DNA from: Paenibacillus sp. Soil750
GTDB taxonomy: Bacteria; Bacillota; Bacilli; Paenibacillales; NBRC-103111
NCBI RefSeq assembly: GCF_001428045.1
Contig: NZ_LMSD01000005.1
Span: 1-64,000 of the forward strand
Direction: 5' to 3'
Length of the DNA: 64,000 bases
Notes under the pieces: model-generated
The model's input: only the letters and a program-made list of their open reading frames with translations
Database searches by the model: none
What the model was told of the DNA's origin: nothing
Part shown: in pieces, positions 18,965-28,633 of the stretch
Layout of the letters: every line of letters starts with the position of its first letter
Position numbering within the stretch: position 1 is the first letter of the stretch
Program-made: the position numbers and the translations under genes

Positions 18965-20752
18965 TTAGTAAAGCTTAGGTGATCCTTCATTCCCATTCAC
19001 TTGGACGGGGGTCGTAATCTTCACAATGGTTCCGACGCCATCCTCACTGCTAATCTGTACATCAATGGCATTGCCATAATATAATTTCAGTCGCATAAAA
19101 GCATTCTTCATCCCGACGTGTCCACTTACATCTTCGCCGTTACCCATATAAGCGTTCAGTAGATCAACTTTCTCTTTCGGCATCCCAATGCCGGTATCCG
19201 CAATCGTAAAATTCACCTGATTCCCACTTCTAGTCGCTTTCAATTCAATGGTGCCGTGGCCTTGCAAAGGCTCAATCCCGTGAAGACTAGCGTTCTCAAT
19301 GAAGGGCAACAAGGTCATTTTGGGGATTTTACAGCTATAGACAGACTCATCCACCTCGAAGCGGTAGCTCAGCTTATCACCGAAACGGTATTTCTGAATT
19401 TCTAGGAAGCATAGAATCAAATCTAGCTCATCACGGAACGTGACCCACTCCCCGCCCCATTCCAGTGAACGGCGAAACATTTTGGCCATATTTTTAATAA
19501 TTTTAGCCGTTTCATTTTCTTGCTTGATCAAGCTGCGCATACGAATCGTTTCCAACGCATTAAAGAGAAAGTGAGGGTTAATCTGGCTCTGCAAAGCGTG
19601 CAGCTGCGATTGCCTCTGTTTCAGCTCCAGGTCTTTCTTCTGAATATCCGCGATGTACACATCATCAATGAGGCTCTTAATTTGCACGGTCATACGGTTG
19701 AATTCCCGCACCAGTTGGCCGATTTCATCCTTCGTTTCCGGCTCATCAATAAGATCGAAATGCTGGTTTTTCACCTTTTTCATATGAATAAGAATACGAA
19801 CTAGTCGTGTATGCAAGGAGGAGGATATCCATACAATCACAAGTGTCGGCAGCAGTAGGTTAACTAGTGCTAGATAAACGACGAATTGCTTGGATTTACG
19901 CACCGCATCTAGGACATGCCCATCGGAAACGAGCACGATACGCCAATCCTTTAAATAGTTGGTGGTATAATCGCGTTCCAATTGAATGGCATCCTTAGGG
20001 ATCGCCACGCTGCGGAAATTCGTTTTACCCCGAATCCAATCCAGCTTCGTGTCTGTCGTATATTGAATATCCCCTTCGGCGTTCAGCAAATACAGATTTC
20101 CTTGCAGCGCTTGATTGCTAAACATCACCTCGATGGCATCTGGGCTCATCTCAATTTTGAGTATTTTACTATAGGTATTTGCATTCACGAAATTGTTCAT
20201 TTGACGGATAATACTAAGTCCGCTATACGAGCTCTCATTGTCATCGCTTCGCATAACGAGGGGATAGGGTTGTCCTTCCGCATGCACCTTCTGCAGATTA
20301 CGATACCATTCCGTTTCCCGAATAATATCCGTTAGCGGGTGTAAGCCGCCTGAGTCGATAATCGTTGGATTGTTGGTGTACATCTGAATGCCTTTAATTT
20401 CGCTGTATACCAAATTGTACTTATTAATGTTGGTCGCCAACTGCGAGTTATACATGCGCACATAATCGATGGTTTCCGCGTATGTTTGCTCCAGGGCTTC
20501 ATTTAAGAGACCGTCTGTATAAAAGACGGATGAAATCCCAACCGCATTGTCGATCTTAGCACGAAATTCATCTTTCAATTTATCTAAATTCAAAGAGATA
20601 TCTTCCGTTTTCTGACGTTGAACATTATGCGTAGTCACTTGATAGAAAATTACATTGGTCAATAATATCGGAATAAACACACTTAGAAAGTAAAGCATCA
20701 ACAATTTATTGCGCAAACGCACATTATTTAGTTGGAATCGTCGCATTTTCAT
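18965..20752 (-). CDS. YesM-type sensor histidine kinase
   Basis: The kinase has 595 residues. It has membrane helices at about 17-37 and 289-310 around an extracytoplasmic sensor of about 250 residues, then a HAMP domain (about 312-365), a coiled coil, the histidine box in QSQINPHFLFNALE (His394) and an HATPase domain with LPFIENASLHG and DTGIGM. This is the LytS/YesM class that works with AraC-type response regulators. It overlaps the regulator gene by 29 bases; ATG 20746 is an alternative start. It probably senses extracellular xylan products and controls the adjacent importer. Confidence 0.9.
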   Translation of the reverse strand: MKMRRFQLNNVRLRNKLLMLYFLSVFIPILLTNVIFYQVTTHNVQRQKTEDISLNLDKLKDEFRAKIDNAVGISSVFYTDGLLNEALEQTYAETIDYVRMYNSQLATNINKYNLVYSEIKGIQMYTNNPTIIDSGGLHPLTDIIRETEWYRNLQKVHAEGQPYPLVMRSDDNESSYSGLSIIRQMNNFVNANTYSKILKIEMSPDAIEVMFSNQALQGNLYLLNAEGDIQYTTDTKLDWIRGKTNFRSVAIPKDAIQLERDYTTNYLKDWRIVLVSDGHVLDAVRKSKQFVVYLALVNLLLPTLVIVWISSSLHTRLVRILIHMKKVKNQHFDLIDEPETKDEIGQLVREFNRMTVQIKSLIDDVYIADIQKKDLELKQRQSQLHALQSQINPHFLFNALETIRMRSLIKQENETAKIIKNMAKMFRRSLEWGGEWVTFRDELDLILCFLEIQKYRFGDKLSYRFEVDESVYSCKIPKMTLLPFIENASLHGIEPLQGHGTIELKATRSGNQVNFTIADTGIGMPKEKVDLLNAYMGNGEDVSGHVGMKNAFMRLKLYYGNAIDVQISSEDGVGTIVKITTPVQVNGNEGSPKLY

Positions 20753-22352
20753 GGGTATGTCCGCCTTGTTTGGTCAGTAGTTTTTTGCGATATTCGGATG
20801 GAGGCATATCCTCCATTTTCTCAAATTGCGCAACAAAATAATCCGCGTTGTTAAAGCCTACCTTCTCGGCAATTTCATAGATCCGCAAGTCCGTCTGACG
20901 TAACAGCTTCTTGGCTTCGCCAATGCGGATAGACAGCAGAAATTCATTGAAATACTGGCCGTATGTTTTCTTGAACAGTTGCCCGACATACACCGGATTC
21001 ATATAGAACTCCGCAGCAATGCTCTTGAGATTGATGTTCTCTTGGTAATGATGCTCAATGTAGCTCTTAATCTTGTGGATGCTTCCCTTGGTCTGCTCTC
21101 CCCGCAATTGTTCCATCATACGAGAGCTCTCGATCATAAACGAAATAAATAAGTGCTGCAGTTGGCCAAAAGAAAGCGGTTGTGCATCCCAGCTTAGCAT
21201 GGGCTTTAGATTAACGAGTAAATCCGTTGGTCCTTGCATTCCCTGCAGTGTTCCCACGATTCGGTGCACATAGCGATTAATAATCGTACGAATCGCGTCT
21301 TTGGCTAGGGATTTCGTTTCAATTTCAGCAAACAGCGTCGCGATCGTTGTCTTGATCTTCTCGGTTTCTTGCTCCTCAACGGCTTCCTGAATGCGATGAA
21401 ACAGGCTGACATCCGGCTCTGCATAGCTTAGCTTCGTCTTAGAAGCCGTCTCGTAGAAGAGGACATCCTTCATCCCCTTCACATACTTGTATTGCAGCAG
21501 CTCGTTAGCTGTCTGAATCGACGTACTGAGCATTTTCATATCTTTCACACTCGCACCAAAATAAAGGGTGACTCCCGCTTGCAGCCGCTTAGCCAACAGG
21601 TTCTGCAGCGCAGCGCCAAATTGCTCATAGCTGCCGCCATACAGCTTCAACGCATCAGAGCAAATGAGAAAAGCGCACTGATGATTGCGCAGCTGAACAA
21701 CAAAGTCGCTAGGTACATCGACTAATGTTTGCAAGGCCTGGGCGACAACGCTGACATCGTCCTTGATGAGGTAATCCGTCGCATCTCCTTCTTCGGAGAG
21801 GCCTCGGTTCATTTCAACAATGCCATACCGCAGTACGCTTCCTTTGGACAGGCGAACTCGTTCGTCAAGCTCCGTCACTGCTTTGGCCGCTTGTTCGCCT
21901 CTACTTAGTTGTTCGAACAAGCCTCTTAATGTGAGTCGGCCGCTTATCGCTTTCTGCAAGCGCACTTCTTTAATTTCAAGCGCTAACTTCCGCAGCGTCT
22001 CTTCCAAATCCTCTTCCTCGATGGGCTTCAAAATATAGTCGCTCACGCCATAACGAATGGCGGATTGCGCATACGAGAAGTCATTGTAACCGCTTAAAAT
22101 TATAAACTTGCAAGTACTTAAATTATGGAGCTTCACTTCTTCTATTAGTTTTAAGCCATCCATCACTGGCATTCGAATATCCGTAATGACAACATCAATG
22201 TCAGATTGCCTGGAGGTAATGATGCGCAGCGCATCTTTTCCATTATCCGCTTCATGGCTGACACAGTACCCCAAGGAATCCCAGTCAATTAAGCCTAGCA
22301 AACCTTTCCTGACATATTGCTCATCATCAACTAACATCACTTGCAGCTTCAT
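20724..22352 (-). CDS. YesN-type response regulator with AraC DNA-binding domain
   Basis: The protein has 542 residues. A receiver domain at the N-terminus holds Asp58 in VVITDIRMPVMDG; a long middle region follows, and the C-terminus has two AraC-type helix-turn-helix motifs (about 440-535, including IAAEFYMNPVYVGQLFKK and IAEKVGFNNADYFVAQFEK). ATG 22352 follows GGGAG, while the longer frame to 22475 runs into the promoter. It is the partner of the YesM-type kinase downstream and is the likely activator of the xylan genes. Confidence 0.9.
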   Translation of the reverse strand: MKLQVMLVDDEQYVRKGLLGLIDWDSLGYCVSHEADNGKDALRIITSRQSDIDVVITDIRMPVMDGLKLIEEVKLHNLSTCKFIILSGYNDFSYAQSAIRYGVSDYILKPIEEEDLEETLRKLALEIKEVRLQKAISGRLTLRGLFEQLSRGEQAAKAVTELDERVRLSKGSVLRYGIVEMNRGLSEEGDATDYLIKDDVSVVAQALQTLVDVPSDFVVQLRNHQCAFLICSDALKLYGGSYEQFGAALQNLLAKRLQAGVTLYFGASVKDMKMLSTSIQTANELLQYKYVKGMKDVLFYETASKTKLSYAEPDVSLFHRIQEAVEEQETEKIKTTIATLFAEIETKSLAKDAIRTIINRYVHRIVGTLQGMQGPTDLLVNLKPMLSWDAQPLSFGQLQHLFISFMIESSRMMEQLRGEQTKGSIHKIKSYIEHHYQENINLKSIAAEFYMNPVYVGQLFKKTYGQYFNEFLLSIRIGEAKKLLRQTDLRIYEIAEKVGFNNADYFVAQFEKMEDMPPSEYRKKLLTKQGGHTHENATIPTK

Positions 22353-22381
22353 GACCTTCACTCCCTTGGTAACTAAAATGG

Positions 22382-22412
22382 AAAAGCGAGTCCGGTACAT
22401 AGCCGGACTCGC
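22382..22412 (-). terminator. terminator hairpin in the leader of the regulator gene
   Basis: A perfect 10-base-pair stem (GCGAGTCCGG with CCGGACTCGC, loop of 7) is followed by TTTT on the minus strand. It lies after the xylanase gene but also after the candidate promoter of the regulator gene, so it may act as an attenuator of that transcript. Confidence 0.75.
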
Positions 22413-22445
22413 AGGGTATCTATACGAGTAATCTAGATGTTGTCT

Positions 22446-22475
22446 ATTGTATCCCAGTCTGTCATGATCTGACAA
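22446..22475 (-). promoter_or_regulatory. sigma-A promoter of the yesN/yesM-type pair
   Basis: On the minus strand TTGTCA (22470-22475) and TACAAT (22446-22451) are 18 bases apart. The site lies between the xylanase stop and the terminator hairpin, about 95 bases before the regulator start. Confidence 0.6.
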
Positions 22476-22503
22476 CTATGGGTGTAAAGGTCTATTTTCA
22501 TAA

Positions 22504-23508
22504 TCACTTCATTACGCGATGAAAAGCTTTCTTCGGTGCATGATGACGATCAAAGAGGAATGGCCAATTCTTCCTCCCCTTCACTGGGAAATCATCCAAC
22601 CATGTATAATCATCCGCTGCTCCCCAGAATGTAACGGCCGTAATGCTGCTTCGGTACGCTTGAAATAGCTCAAAAATCTGCTCATATCGCTGCGCTTGCA
22701 GCTCTAGCATCTCAGAGGTCGGCTCTGTGAGATCGGTTCGTCTGTCCGTGAATTCAAATACCGACAGATCTAGCTCTGTTATTTGAAGCTGCACGCCAAG
22801 AGAAGCATAGAGCTCAATGGCAGCGCGAATTTCCTCGATGGAAGGACCTTGAAGATTCCAATGTCCCTGCATTCCGATACCATGAATCGGTACGCCTTGA
22901 TTTTGCAAGGACGATACCAGCGCAGCAATTTTATCCCGCTTCACAGGGTTGGTTTCATTGTAATCATTGTAGAATAGGAGTGCACTAGGATCTGCTTGAT
23001 GGGCGAAATGAAAGGCATTAGCGATATAGTCCTCACCTATGATGTCGAGCCACTTGGATTTACGCAGTGTGATTTCTGTGGTGTCCTCAATCGCTTCATT
23101 GACAACATCCCATGCGTAAATTTGGCCGCGGTAACGCTTCATCACTGTTTCAATATGCTGCTGCATCCGAGTCAATAGTTCTTCCCGTGTTGCTTCTGCT
23201 CCTGCAGGTCCCTCGAACACCCAATCTGGCGTTTGGTTGTGCCAAACTAACGTATGACCTCTTACCTTTTTCCCCTGATTGGTTGCAAAATCAACGATCG
23301 CATCTGCCGCCCCAAACGTATAGCGGTCCGGATCGGGATGAATCTCAGCAAACTTCATTGCATTCTCTGCTGTTACACTATTATAATGCCGTTCGATGAG
23401 GTCGGCTTGCGTTACAATGGTTCTCGTATTCACTGCTGCACCAATATCGAAGTAGTGCTCAAACTTCTGATATAAGGAAGCTATTCCGATTTGGCTTTCT
23501 TTCGTCAT
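22504..23508 (-). CDS. intracellular GH10 endo-1,4-beta-xylanase
   Basis: This GH10 xylanase of 334 residues cuts internal beta-1,4 bonds in xylo-oligosaccharides. The acid/base Glu138 lies in WDVVNEAIED and the nucleophile Glu245 in LQITELDLSV; the family motif GHTLVWHNQ is also present. It lacks a signal peptide and carbohydrate-binding modules, like intracellular enzymes XynA2 and IXT6 that act on imported aldouronates. AAGGAGGT stands 9 bases before the ATG. It follows aguA by 29 bases and forms an operon with it. Confidence 0.93.
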   Translation of the reverse strand: MTKESQIGIASLYQKFEHYFDIGAAVNTRTIVTQADLIERHYNSVTAENAMKFAEIHPDPDRYTFGAADAIVDFATNQGKKVRGHTLVWHNQTPDWVFEGPAGAEATREELLTRMQQHIETVMKRYRGQIYAWDVVNEAIEDTTEITLRKSKWLDIIGEDYIANAFHFAHQADPSALLFYNDYNETNPVKRDKIAALVSSLQNQGVPIHGIGMQGHWNLQGPSIEEIRAAIELYASLGVQLQITELDLSVFEFTDRRTDLTEPTSEMLELQAQRYEQIFELFQAYRSSITAVTFWGAADDYTWLDDFPVKGRKNWPFLFDRHHAPKKAFHRVMK

Positions 23509-23537
23509 GTTGGTTGACCTCCTTCAGTTCCTGTGAG

Positions 23538-25607
23538 TTAGTAAATCGTACGTCCCAGCTCATCCAAAATCCCCGATTTCCTGGAAAAATACGTGTTGAT
23601 CACATCGCGCCATTCCTTCGCATGCTCAGCCTGATTCTGGAGACGCTGCAGCACTTGGGCGTAGCGTCTTTCATCGATGTAATCTTGCAGTGATGTCCAT
23701 GCAGTAACTAAACCAGCTGCCTCATCGACGCCTTCAAAGTGAGTGTCGTACACGTGTTGGATGACTGTTTTGCCAGATTTCAACCTATGCGTATACGGCA
23801 CGTGATGGAAAAATAACAAGAGCTCATCCGGACATTCTGCCAACGATTCGTACCGGGTTGCCTGCGGCTCATGATACTGCGCCGTGTAGCCTGTTCCCGA
23901 TTTCACGGTGCGATCGACGCCAATGCCGTGACAATCCGCAAAATGGTAGGTCCCCCACTTGGCGTACTCATAGCCGTCCACATTAGGTCCATAGTGGTGA
24001 CCTGGATTCACCATCCAGCCTACGCCAAGCGGCGCTGTATATTTCTCGTAAATGCTCCACGAACGGAGCATCATGTCCGAAAGCGTTGCAACCACCTCTG
24101 GCCGCCGGCTGAATGTCATCTTGATCCATTCCTCTGCAATAGCTTCCGCAGTAAGATTAGGATTCCATGCCAAACGGCCGTATCCATAGAGATTCGCTTG
24201 TGCTAGCACGTGACCCGTCCAATTCCAATCATCACCGATATTGGACACCGCTGCGAAACCGCCATGAGCTCGACCAAATAAAGCACCGCTAGCAATGTCG
24301 GCCGTTGTTGACCCTTCACCTTGCGCATAGGTATCGAAGTCAATGACTTCTTTCCATTGAGGTACTAAGAAACAAACGTGCTTCTGCTGCCCCGTGTACT
24401 CCTGCGTGACTTGCAGCTCCAGTATTTGGTTCGTGCTGCGCAGGCCTCCGAGCAACGGAGATACTGGCTCACGTACTTGAAAGTCCATTGGACCATTTTT
24501 AATTTGCAAAATGACATTATCCTTAAATTTCCCGTCCAACGGCGTGAAATGATCATAAGCAGCTCGCGCTCGATCCGTGGAACGGTCGCGCCAATCCTGC
24601 AGGCAGTTGTACACGAAGCACCGCCAAATGACCAGACCGCCATGTGGCCAAAGTGCGTTCGCCAGCATATTGGCACCATCGGCATGGTCGCGGCCGTAGG
24701 TGAATGGCCCTGGGCGGAATTCGGAGTCCGCCTTCACCAGGAAACCGCCGAAATCAGGAATGTGTTGATAGATTTCGGCCGCTTTCTCTTCCCACCAGAG
24801 AATGACATCGTTATCCAATGGATCAGCCGTCGTCAATCCGCCAATCTCCATCGTACTCGCGTAGTTCACACTGAGAAATAACGTGATGCCATACGAACGG
24901 AACACCGCAGCAATCTGTGCGACTTCAGGGAGAAAAGCCTCTGTGATCAACATCGTTTCTTGACGATGTACGTTCACGTTATTGATCGAGATCGTATTAA
25001 GGCCTACAGATGCAAGCAAGCGAGCGTACTCACGAATAAGCGTGTGATCCTTGATGATGGCATTATCCTCGAAGAAAATGGAGCGCCCCGCATAGCCACG
25101 TTCAATGCTGCCGTCCATGTTATCCCACTGATTCATCATCCGCAGCATATTGCTCGGATTCTGGGAAATACTGAGCTGCCCAAGGGATTCTCCGCACTGA
25201 AGTCTACGAAGCAATTCGAACACCGCATATAGCACACCTTTATCGGAGCCCCCTATGAGGACTAGGTAGTTACCCTCTGAAGCTTTTACTGATTGAATCA
25301 GGTAACCGTCTTCCTGTATGCTTGCCACGCGCTCGGTATCTAAGAGATGGTCCAGCGCCGTCGTCTGATCTTTAACACCTAGGAGAATCGCATGTGATTT
25401 CGTAGGTTTCTCTGAATGTACAGGTGCGACACCAAGCAACGCTGAAATTCCTCCATGGAGCTCGTGCGCAGCCGTCTGAAAGACTTCAGATATCGTATAG
25501 GTGACTATTTCCTGACACCACGTTCGGTAGGTTTCTATTAAAGAGGCCTCGTCAATTAGCGAGTATCGAAGCCAACAAAGATCTGTTTCTTGCTTATGTG
25601 TAGACAT
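23538..25607 (-). CDS. aguA: GH67 alpha-glucuronidase AguA
   Basis: AguA removes 4-O-methylglucuronic acid from the non-reducing end of aldouronates. The 689 residues match the family length. The acid Glu lies in ADSEFRPGP, and the Asp and Glu of the base pair lie in PLDGKFKDN and VREPVSPL. The N-terminal region is the usual GH67 beta domain, and no signal peptide is seen, so the enzyme is cytoplasmic. It is the first gene of the aguA-xylanase operon. The ribosome site is weak (GGGTGG). A TATAAT box and a cre-like site stand just upstream. Confidence 0.93.
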   Translation of the reverse strand: MSTHKQETDLCWLRYSLIDEASLIETYRTWCQEIVTYTISEVFQTAAHELHGGISALLGVAPVHSEKPTKSHAILLGVKDQTTALDHLLDTERVASIQEDGYLIQSVKASEGNYLVLIGGSDKGVLYAVFELLRRLQCGESLGQLSISQNPSNMLRMMNQWDNMDGSIERGYAGRSIFFEDNAIIKDHTLIREYARLLASVGLNTISINNVNVHRQETMLITEAFLPEVAQIAAVFRSYGITLFLSVNYASTMEIGGLTTADPLDNDVILWWEEKAAEIYQHIPDFGGFLVKADSEFRPGPFTYGRDHADGANMLANALWPHGGLVIWRCFVYNCLQDWRDRSTDRARAAYDHFTPLDGKFKDNVILQIKNGPMDFQVREPVSPLLGGLRSTNQILELQVTQEYTGQQKHVCFLVPQWKEVIDFDTYAQGEGSTTADIASGALFGRAHGGFAAVSNIGDDWNWTGHVLAQANLYGYGRLAWNPNLTAEAIAEEWIKMTFSRRPEVVATLSDMMLRSWSIYEKYTAPLGVGWMVNPGHHYGPNVDGYEYAKWGTYHFADCHGIGVDRTVKSGTGYTAQYHEPQATRYESLAECPDELLLFFHHVPYTHRLKSGKTVIQHVYDTHFEGVDEAAGLVTAWTSLQDYIDERRYAQVLQRLQNQAEHAKEWRDVINTYFSRKSGILDELGRTIY

Positions 25608-25640
25608 GCTGCACCACCCTGATTATGTATGGTTTTCGAA

Positions 25641-25666
25641 ATAAAGCGCTTTCGCGAGTTATTATA
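25641..25666 (-). promoter_or_regulatory. -10 box and cre-like site of aguA
   Basis: A TATAAT -10 box (25661-25666, minus strand) is followed by a palindromic CGAAAGCGCTTTAT (25641-25654). The core AAAGCGCTTT matches catabolite-response elements. The site would fall just after the transcription start, where CcpA could act as a roadblock. Confidence 0.6.
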
Positions 25667-25803
25667 TCGTCTGCCTCCATCGTTTCATACCCTAGGAAGT
25701 TTAGATTGTACCCAACAGATTAAAGGAGTTTTCTAAGTAGGTCAGCCCCTAGCGCCTCTACGTCTTCTGAGTGCTTTTTTGCAGTGATTTGGACCGACAA
25801 GAC

Positions 25804-25840
25804 AAAAAACCGCCCCCCGACACTAATCGTCGTGAGGCGG
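25804..25840 (-). terminator. Rho-independent terminator after the U32 gene
   Basis: On the minus strand CCGCC pairs with GGCGG and CGAC with GTCG around a small internal loop, followed by six T residues. Confidence 0.8.
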
Positions 25841-25863
25841 CTAAGCGCACTAGGCGCTGTTAT

Positions 25864-28416
25864 TTATTTCACCAAAGTACCCTTCGTTACACCCAACTGG
25901 TTCGTTGCCTTCAGTGAACGCCATACTTGCGTCCCGCTGATTTGGCCATCGATTGCTTTGCGATACAAATCAAGAATTTCCGTTACTTTCTCCGGTGTCT
26001 CTTCCAAGAATTCCACACGGAAAGAGCGAATACCCAGATCCATAAAGTGATTCAAATACTCCGCACCAGACTGATCTATCGCGTTGTAAACGGTATTCCG
26101 GCATCCTTCATCTACACGAACAGGATGAGACATGCCCACGCGGTCCTGCAAGGACACACGTTTCTCCTCACATGGACGGCCACAGTTCGTAAAGTCAGTT
26201 CCTTCACTCAGGAACGTACAGTACACGCAGTGCTCCGTGTGGAACATCGGCATGTGTTGATGAATGACGACTTCGAGCTTGGATGTTTCCGCGCGGCGAA
26301 GCAAGTCAACCATCTGCTGAATGTTCAAGTCATACGAAGGCGTAACCTTCGAGAGCCCGGCAGCCAAGAACAAATCTGCGGCTTTATGGTTGGCCACATT
26401 CAAGGAGAAGTCACCAATCAGCTCCGGTTGTGGTGCATCTGGATTCTCAAAGCGATGCTTCAAGAAATAGTAGGCTGCACCCGTATTACGAATCAGAACC
26501 GCATCTGGCTTAAGCTTGAGTATATTGTTAAAATAGCCCGTTTCCCCTGGCATATGAATCCGTGGTGTCACTAGCGCGATCTTTCGCCCAGCGGCATGAA
26601 CGGCTTCAACAGCGGCAGGGAACTGCTTAATAAATTCAAAATCAGCGTAAATCAAGCCAACGTCAGTCGTTGCCAACACAGCCTTCACCTGATCCAGGTT
26701 ACGGCAAAGTGCAGTCAACTCGACGGCACTGCGATCCGCGAGGGATAAAGCAGGTGCATTCACAGCGGTAACAGCCGCGTGATGCTCGGTTACTGAAGCA
26801 GGCACGTCGTCGTACACGCCGACCTCGCGCTTGATGTACGCGCGCGGCTTCTGCCGCTCGTCTTCCATCAGCTCGACAGCCATGCGGCGCATGCTGTTCA
26901 GCTCACGCATCGGCACGATCAGCGCGCCGTCCAGCTGGACATCCAGCTCGGCAAGCTCATAAATCGTGCCGCCAAGACGACCGAACTGCTCGGTGAAGAG
27001 CTGTTCGTCCATTGGTCTTTTTTCCGCTTGAACTAGCGGAAGCTCGGACTGTACGAAGACGGTGTGACCGCCTTTCACATCCGTCCACCAGCTCTTGAGC
27101 GTCTCGCCAAGTACGCCGGTTACTTTCACACTTACTGGGAATGTACGGTAAGGCTTATCCGTCTCAAATGTCTGGCGCAGACGTTTGTCCAGCGCAGGAT
27201 CGTTCGTCTTCCAGATGCGGTCGCCAACATGCAAACGGCCAAGCTCTACATCGTTGCGTCCCATAACGATTTCGATCAATCCACCCTCGGCTTCGCCTTC
27301 GAGTTTCTCTCCTTTGCGGCGCAAATCGTAAATGCGGCCGCCCTCTTCCTTCTTCGTCGGATCCCCCGCGTCGAAAACTAGCCCATCGCCGCGTTTCAGC
27401 GGCGCTTCCAGCTCACAGATCACCGCATCGCGCAGAATCTGCTTAATACGGCCCACGAAAACCCCACGGCTCTTCGGAAACGTGCCGTCAACCAACTGCT
27501 TGTTGTTGGTTCCTTGCAGGAACCCAACTGTAAAACCACGTGAGAAGCTTTGCTGAAGCTCACGCACTTCCTCTTTGGACGGACGAGCGTCCAGCCCATC
27601 GAAATAACGATCAATCGCTTTGCGATATTTGCTCACAACATTGGCTACATATTCAGGGGTCTTCAGACGCCCTTCAATTTTAAAGGAACGAACACCTGCT
27701 TCAATTAGCTCGGGCACGATTTCAATCGCCGCCAAGTCCTTTGGCGAGAGCAAATATGTGACGTCTCCCATCGGTTTTTGCTCGCCATCGACCATCAGAT
27801 CATAAGGTAAACGACAAGCCTGCGCGCACTCACCACGGTTAGCGGAACGCCCTCCCCACATTTCGGAGGTCAAGCATTGTCCCGAATAGGACACACAAAG
27901 AGCACCATGTACGAATACTTCCATCGGAAGCTTCGCTTGATCGCCGATTTGTTTAATTTGTTTCAGGTTATTCTCACGACCAAGAACGACACGTTCGATA
28001 TCGAACGGTTTCGTAAATTCAACAGCTTCCGGCGATGTAATCGTCATCTGCGTTGAACCGTGAATCGGGAAATCGGGTGAGATTTCACGAATCATTTTAA
28101 CCAAGCCCAGATCCTGAACAATTACCGCGTCTACGCCCGCATCGACACACGCTTCAATTAATTGTTTGGCATCGTTCAACTCTTCCTCAAACACCAGAAT
28201 GTTAAACGTCAAGAAGCCCTGAACACCATATAGATGAAGGAACGACATAATATCCGGCAGCTCGGCCATCGTAAAGTTATGCGCTCTCGCTCTCGCATTG
28301 AATTTCTCCACACCAAAAAACACGGCATCTGCCCCATTGGCTACAGCCGCTCGCAAACAATCCCAATCCCCCGCGGGGGCCAATAATTCTACATCTTCTC
28401 TGCGTATCGTACGCAT
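25864..28416 (-). CDS. U32 family peptidase-like protein, RlhA type
   Basis: The product has 850 residues. It begins with the U32 signature ELLAPAGDWDCLRAAVANGADAVFFG and holds VFVHGALCVSYSGQC with a cysteine-rich stretch (CLTSEMWGGRSANRGECAQAC) and a second set near the C-terminus (CVYCTF, CGRPC). The middle fits DUF3656. Family members called collagenase-like peptidases include RlhA and TrhP, which hydroxylate rRNA or tRNA cytidine or uridine; the long form with two cysteine sets is nearest to RlhA. A role in RNA hydroxylation is inferred. ATG 28416 follows AAAGGA. The upstream frame to 28440 is not supported. Confidence 0.85.
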   Translation of the reverse strand: MRTIRREDVELLAPAGDWDCLRAAVANGADAVFFGVEKFNARARAHNFTMAELPDIMSFLHLYGVQGFLTFNILVFEEELNDAKQLIEACVDAGVDAVIVQDLGLVKMIREISPDFPIHGSTQMTITSPEAVEFTKPFDIERVVLGRENNLKQIKQIGDQAKLPMEVFVHGALCVSYSGQCLTSEMWGGRSANRGECAQACRLPYDLMVDGEQKPMGDVTYLLSPKDLAAIEIVPELIEAGVRSFKIEGRLKTPEYVANVVSKYRKAIDRYFDGLDARPSKEEVRELQQSFSRGFTVGFLQGTNNKQLVDGTFPKSRGVFVGRIKQILRDAVICELEAPLKRGDGLVFDAGDPTKKEEGGRIYDLRRKGEKLEGEAEGGLIEIVMGRNDVELGRLHVGDRIWKTNDPALDKRLRQTFETDKPYRTFPVSVKVTGVLGETLKSWWTDVKGGHTVFVQSELPLVQAEKRPMDEQLFTEQFGRLGGTIYELAELDVQLDGALIVPMRELNSMRRMAVELMEDERQKPRAYIKREVGVYDDVPASVTEHHAAVTAVNAPALSLADRSAVELTALCRNLDQVKAVLATTDVGLIYADFEFIKQFPAAVEAVHAAGRKIALVTPRIHMPGETGYFNNILKLKPDAVLIRNTGAAYYFLKHRFENPDAPQPELIGDFSLNVANHKAADLFLAAGLSKVTPSYDLNIQQMVDLLRRAETSKLEVVIHQHMPMFHTEHCVYCTFLSEGTDFTNCGRPCEEKRVSLQDRVGMSHPVRVDEGCRNTVYNAIDQSGAEYLNHFMDLGIRSFRVEFLEETPEKVTEILDLYRKAIDGQISGTQVWRSLKATNQLGVTKGTLVK

Positions 28417-28565
28417 GGCAGCAAATCCTTTCAATATCAATCCTCGGTAATCCTCAAACTCTTCTCTTTAGTGTAACAGAAACGATAGGTAGGAATCTAG
28501 GGCAGGGGATAACTACGCCTAAAGCCAATATCCGACAATACGGCAATAGGCGCCACCTTTAGAAG

Positions 28566-28594
28566 TTAACAAACGTACCCATGAATGCTATAAT
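28566..28594 (+). promoter_or_regulatory. sigma-A promoter of the Dlt-like locus
   Basis: TTAACA (28566-28571) and TATAAT (28589-28594) are 17 bases apart, about 40 bases before the first gene of the plus-strand locus. Confidence 0.75.
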
Positions 28595-28633
28595 GGCAAG
28601 GATAGTGACCATTCTAGCAATCGAGGGATCCTT

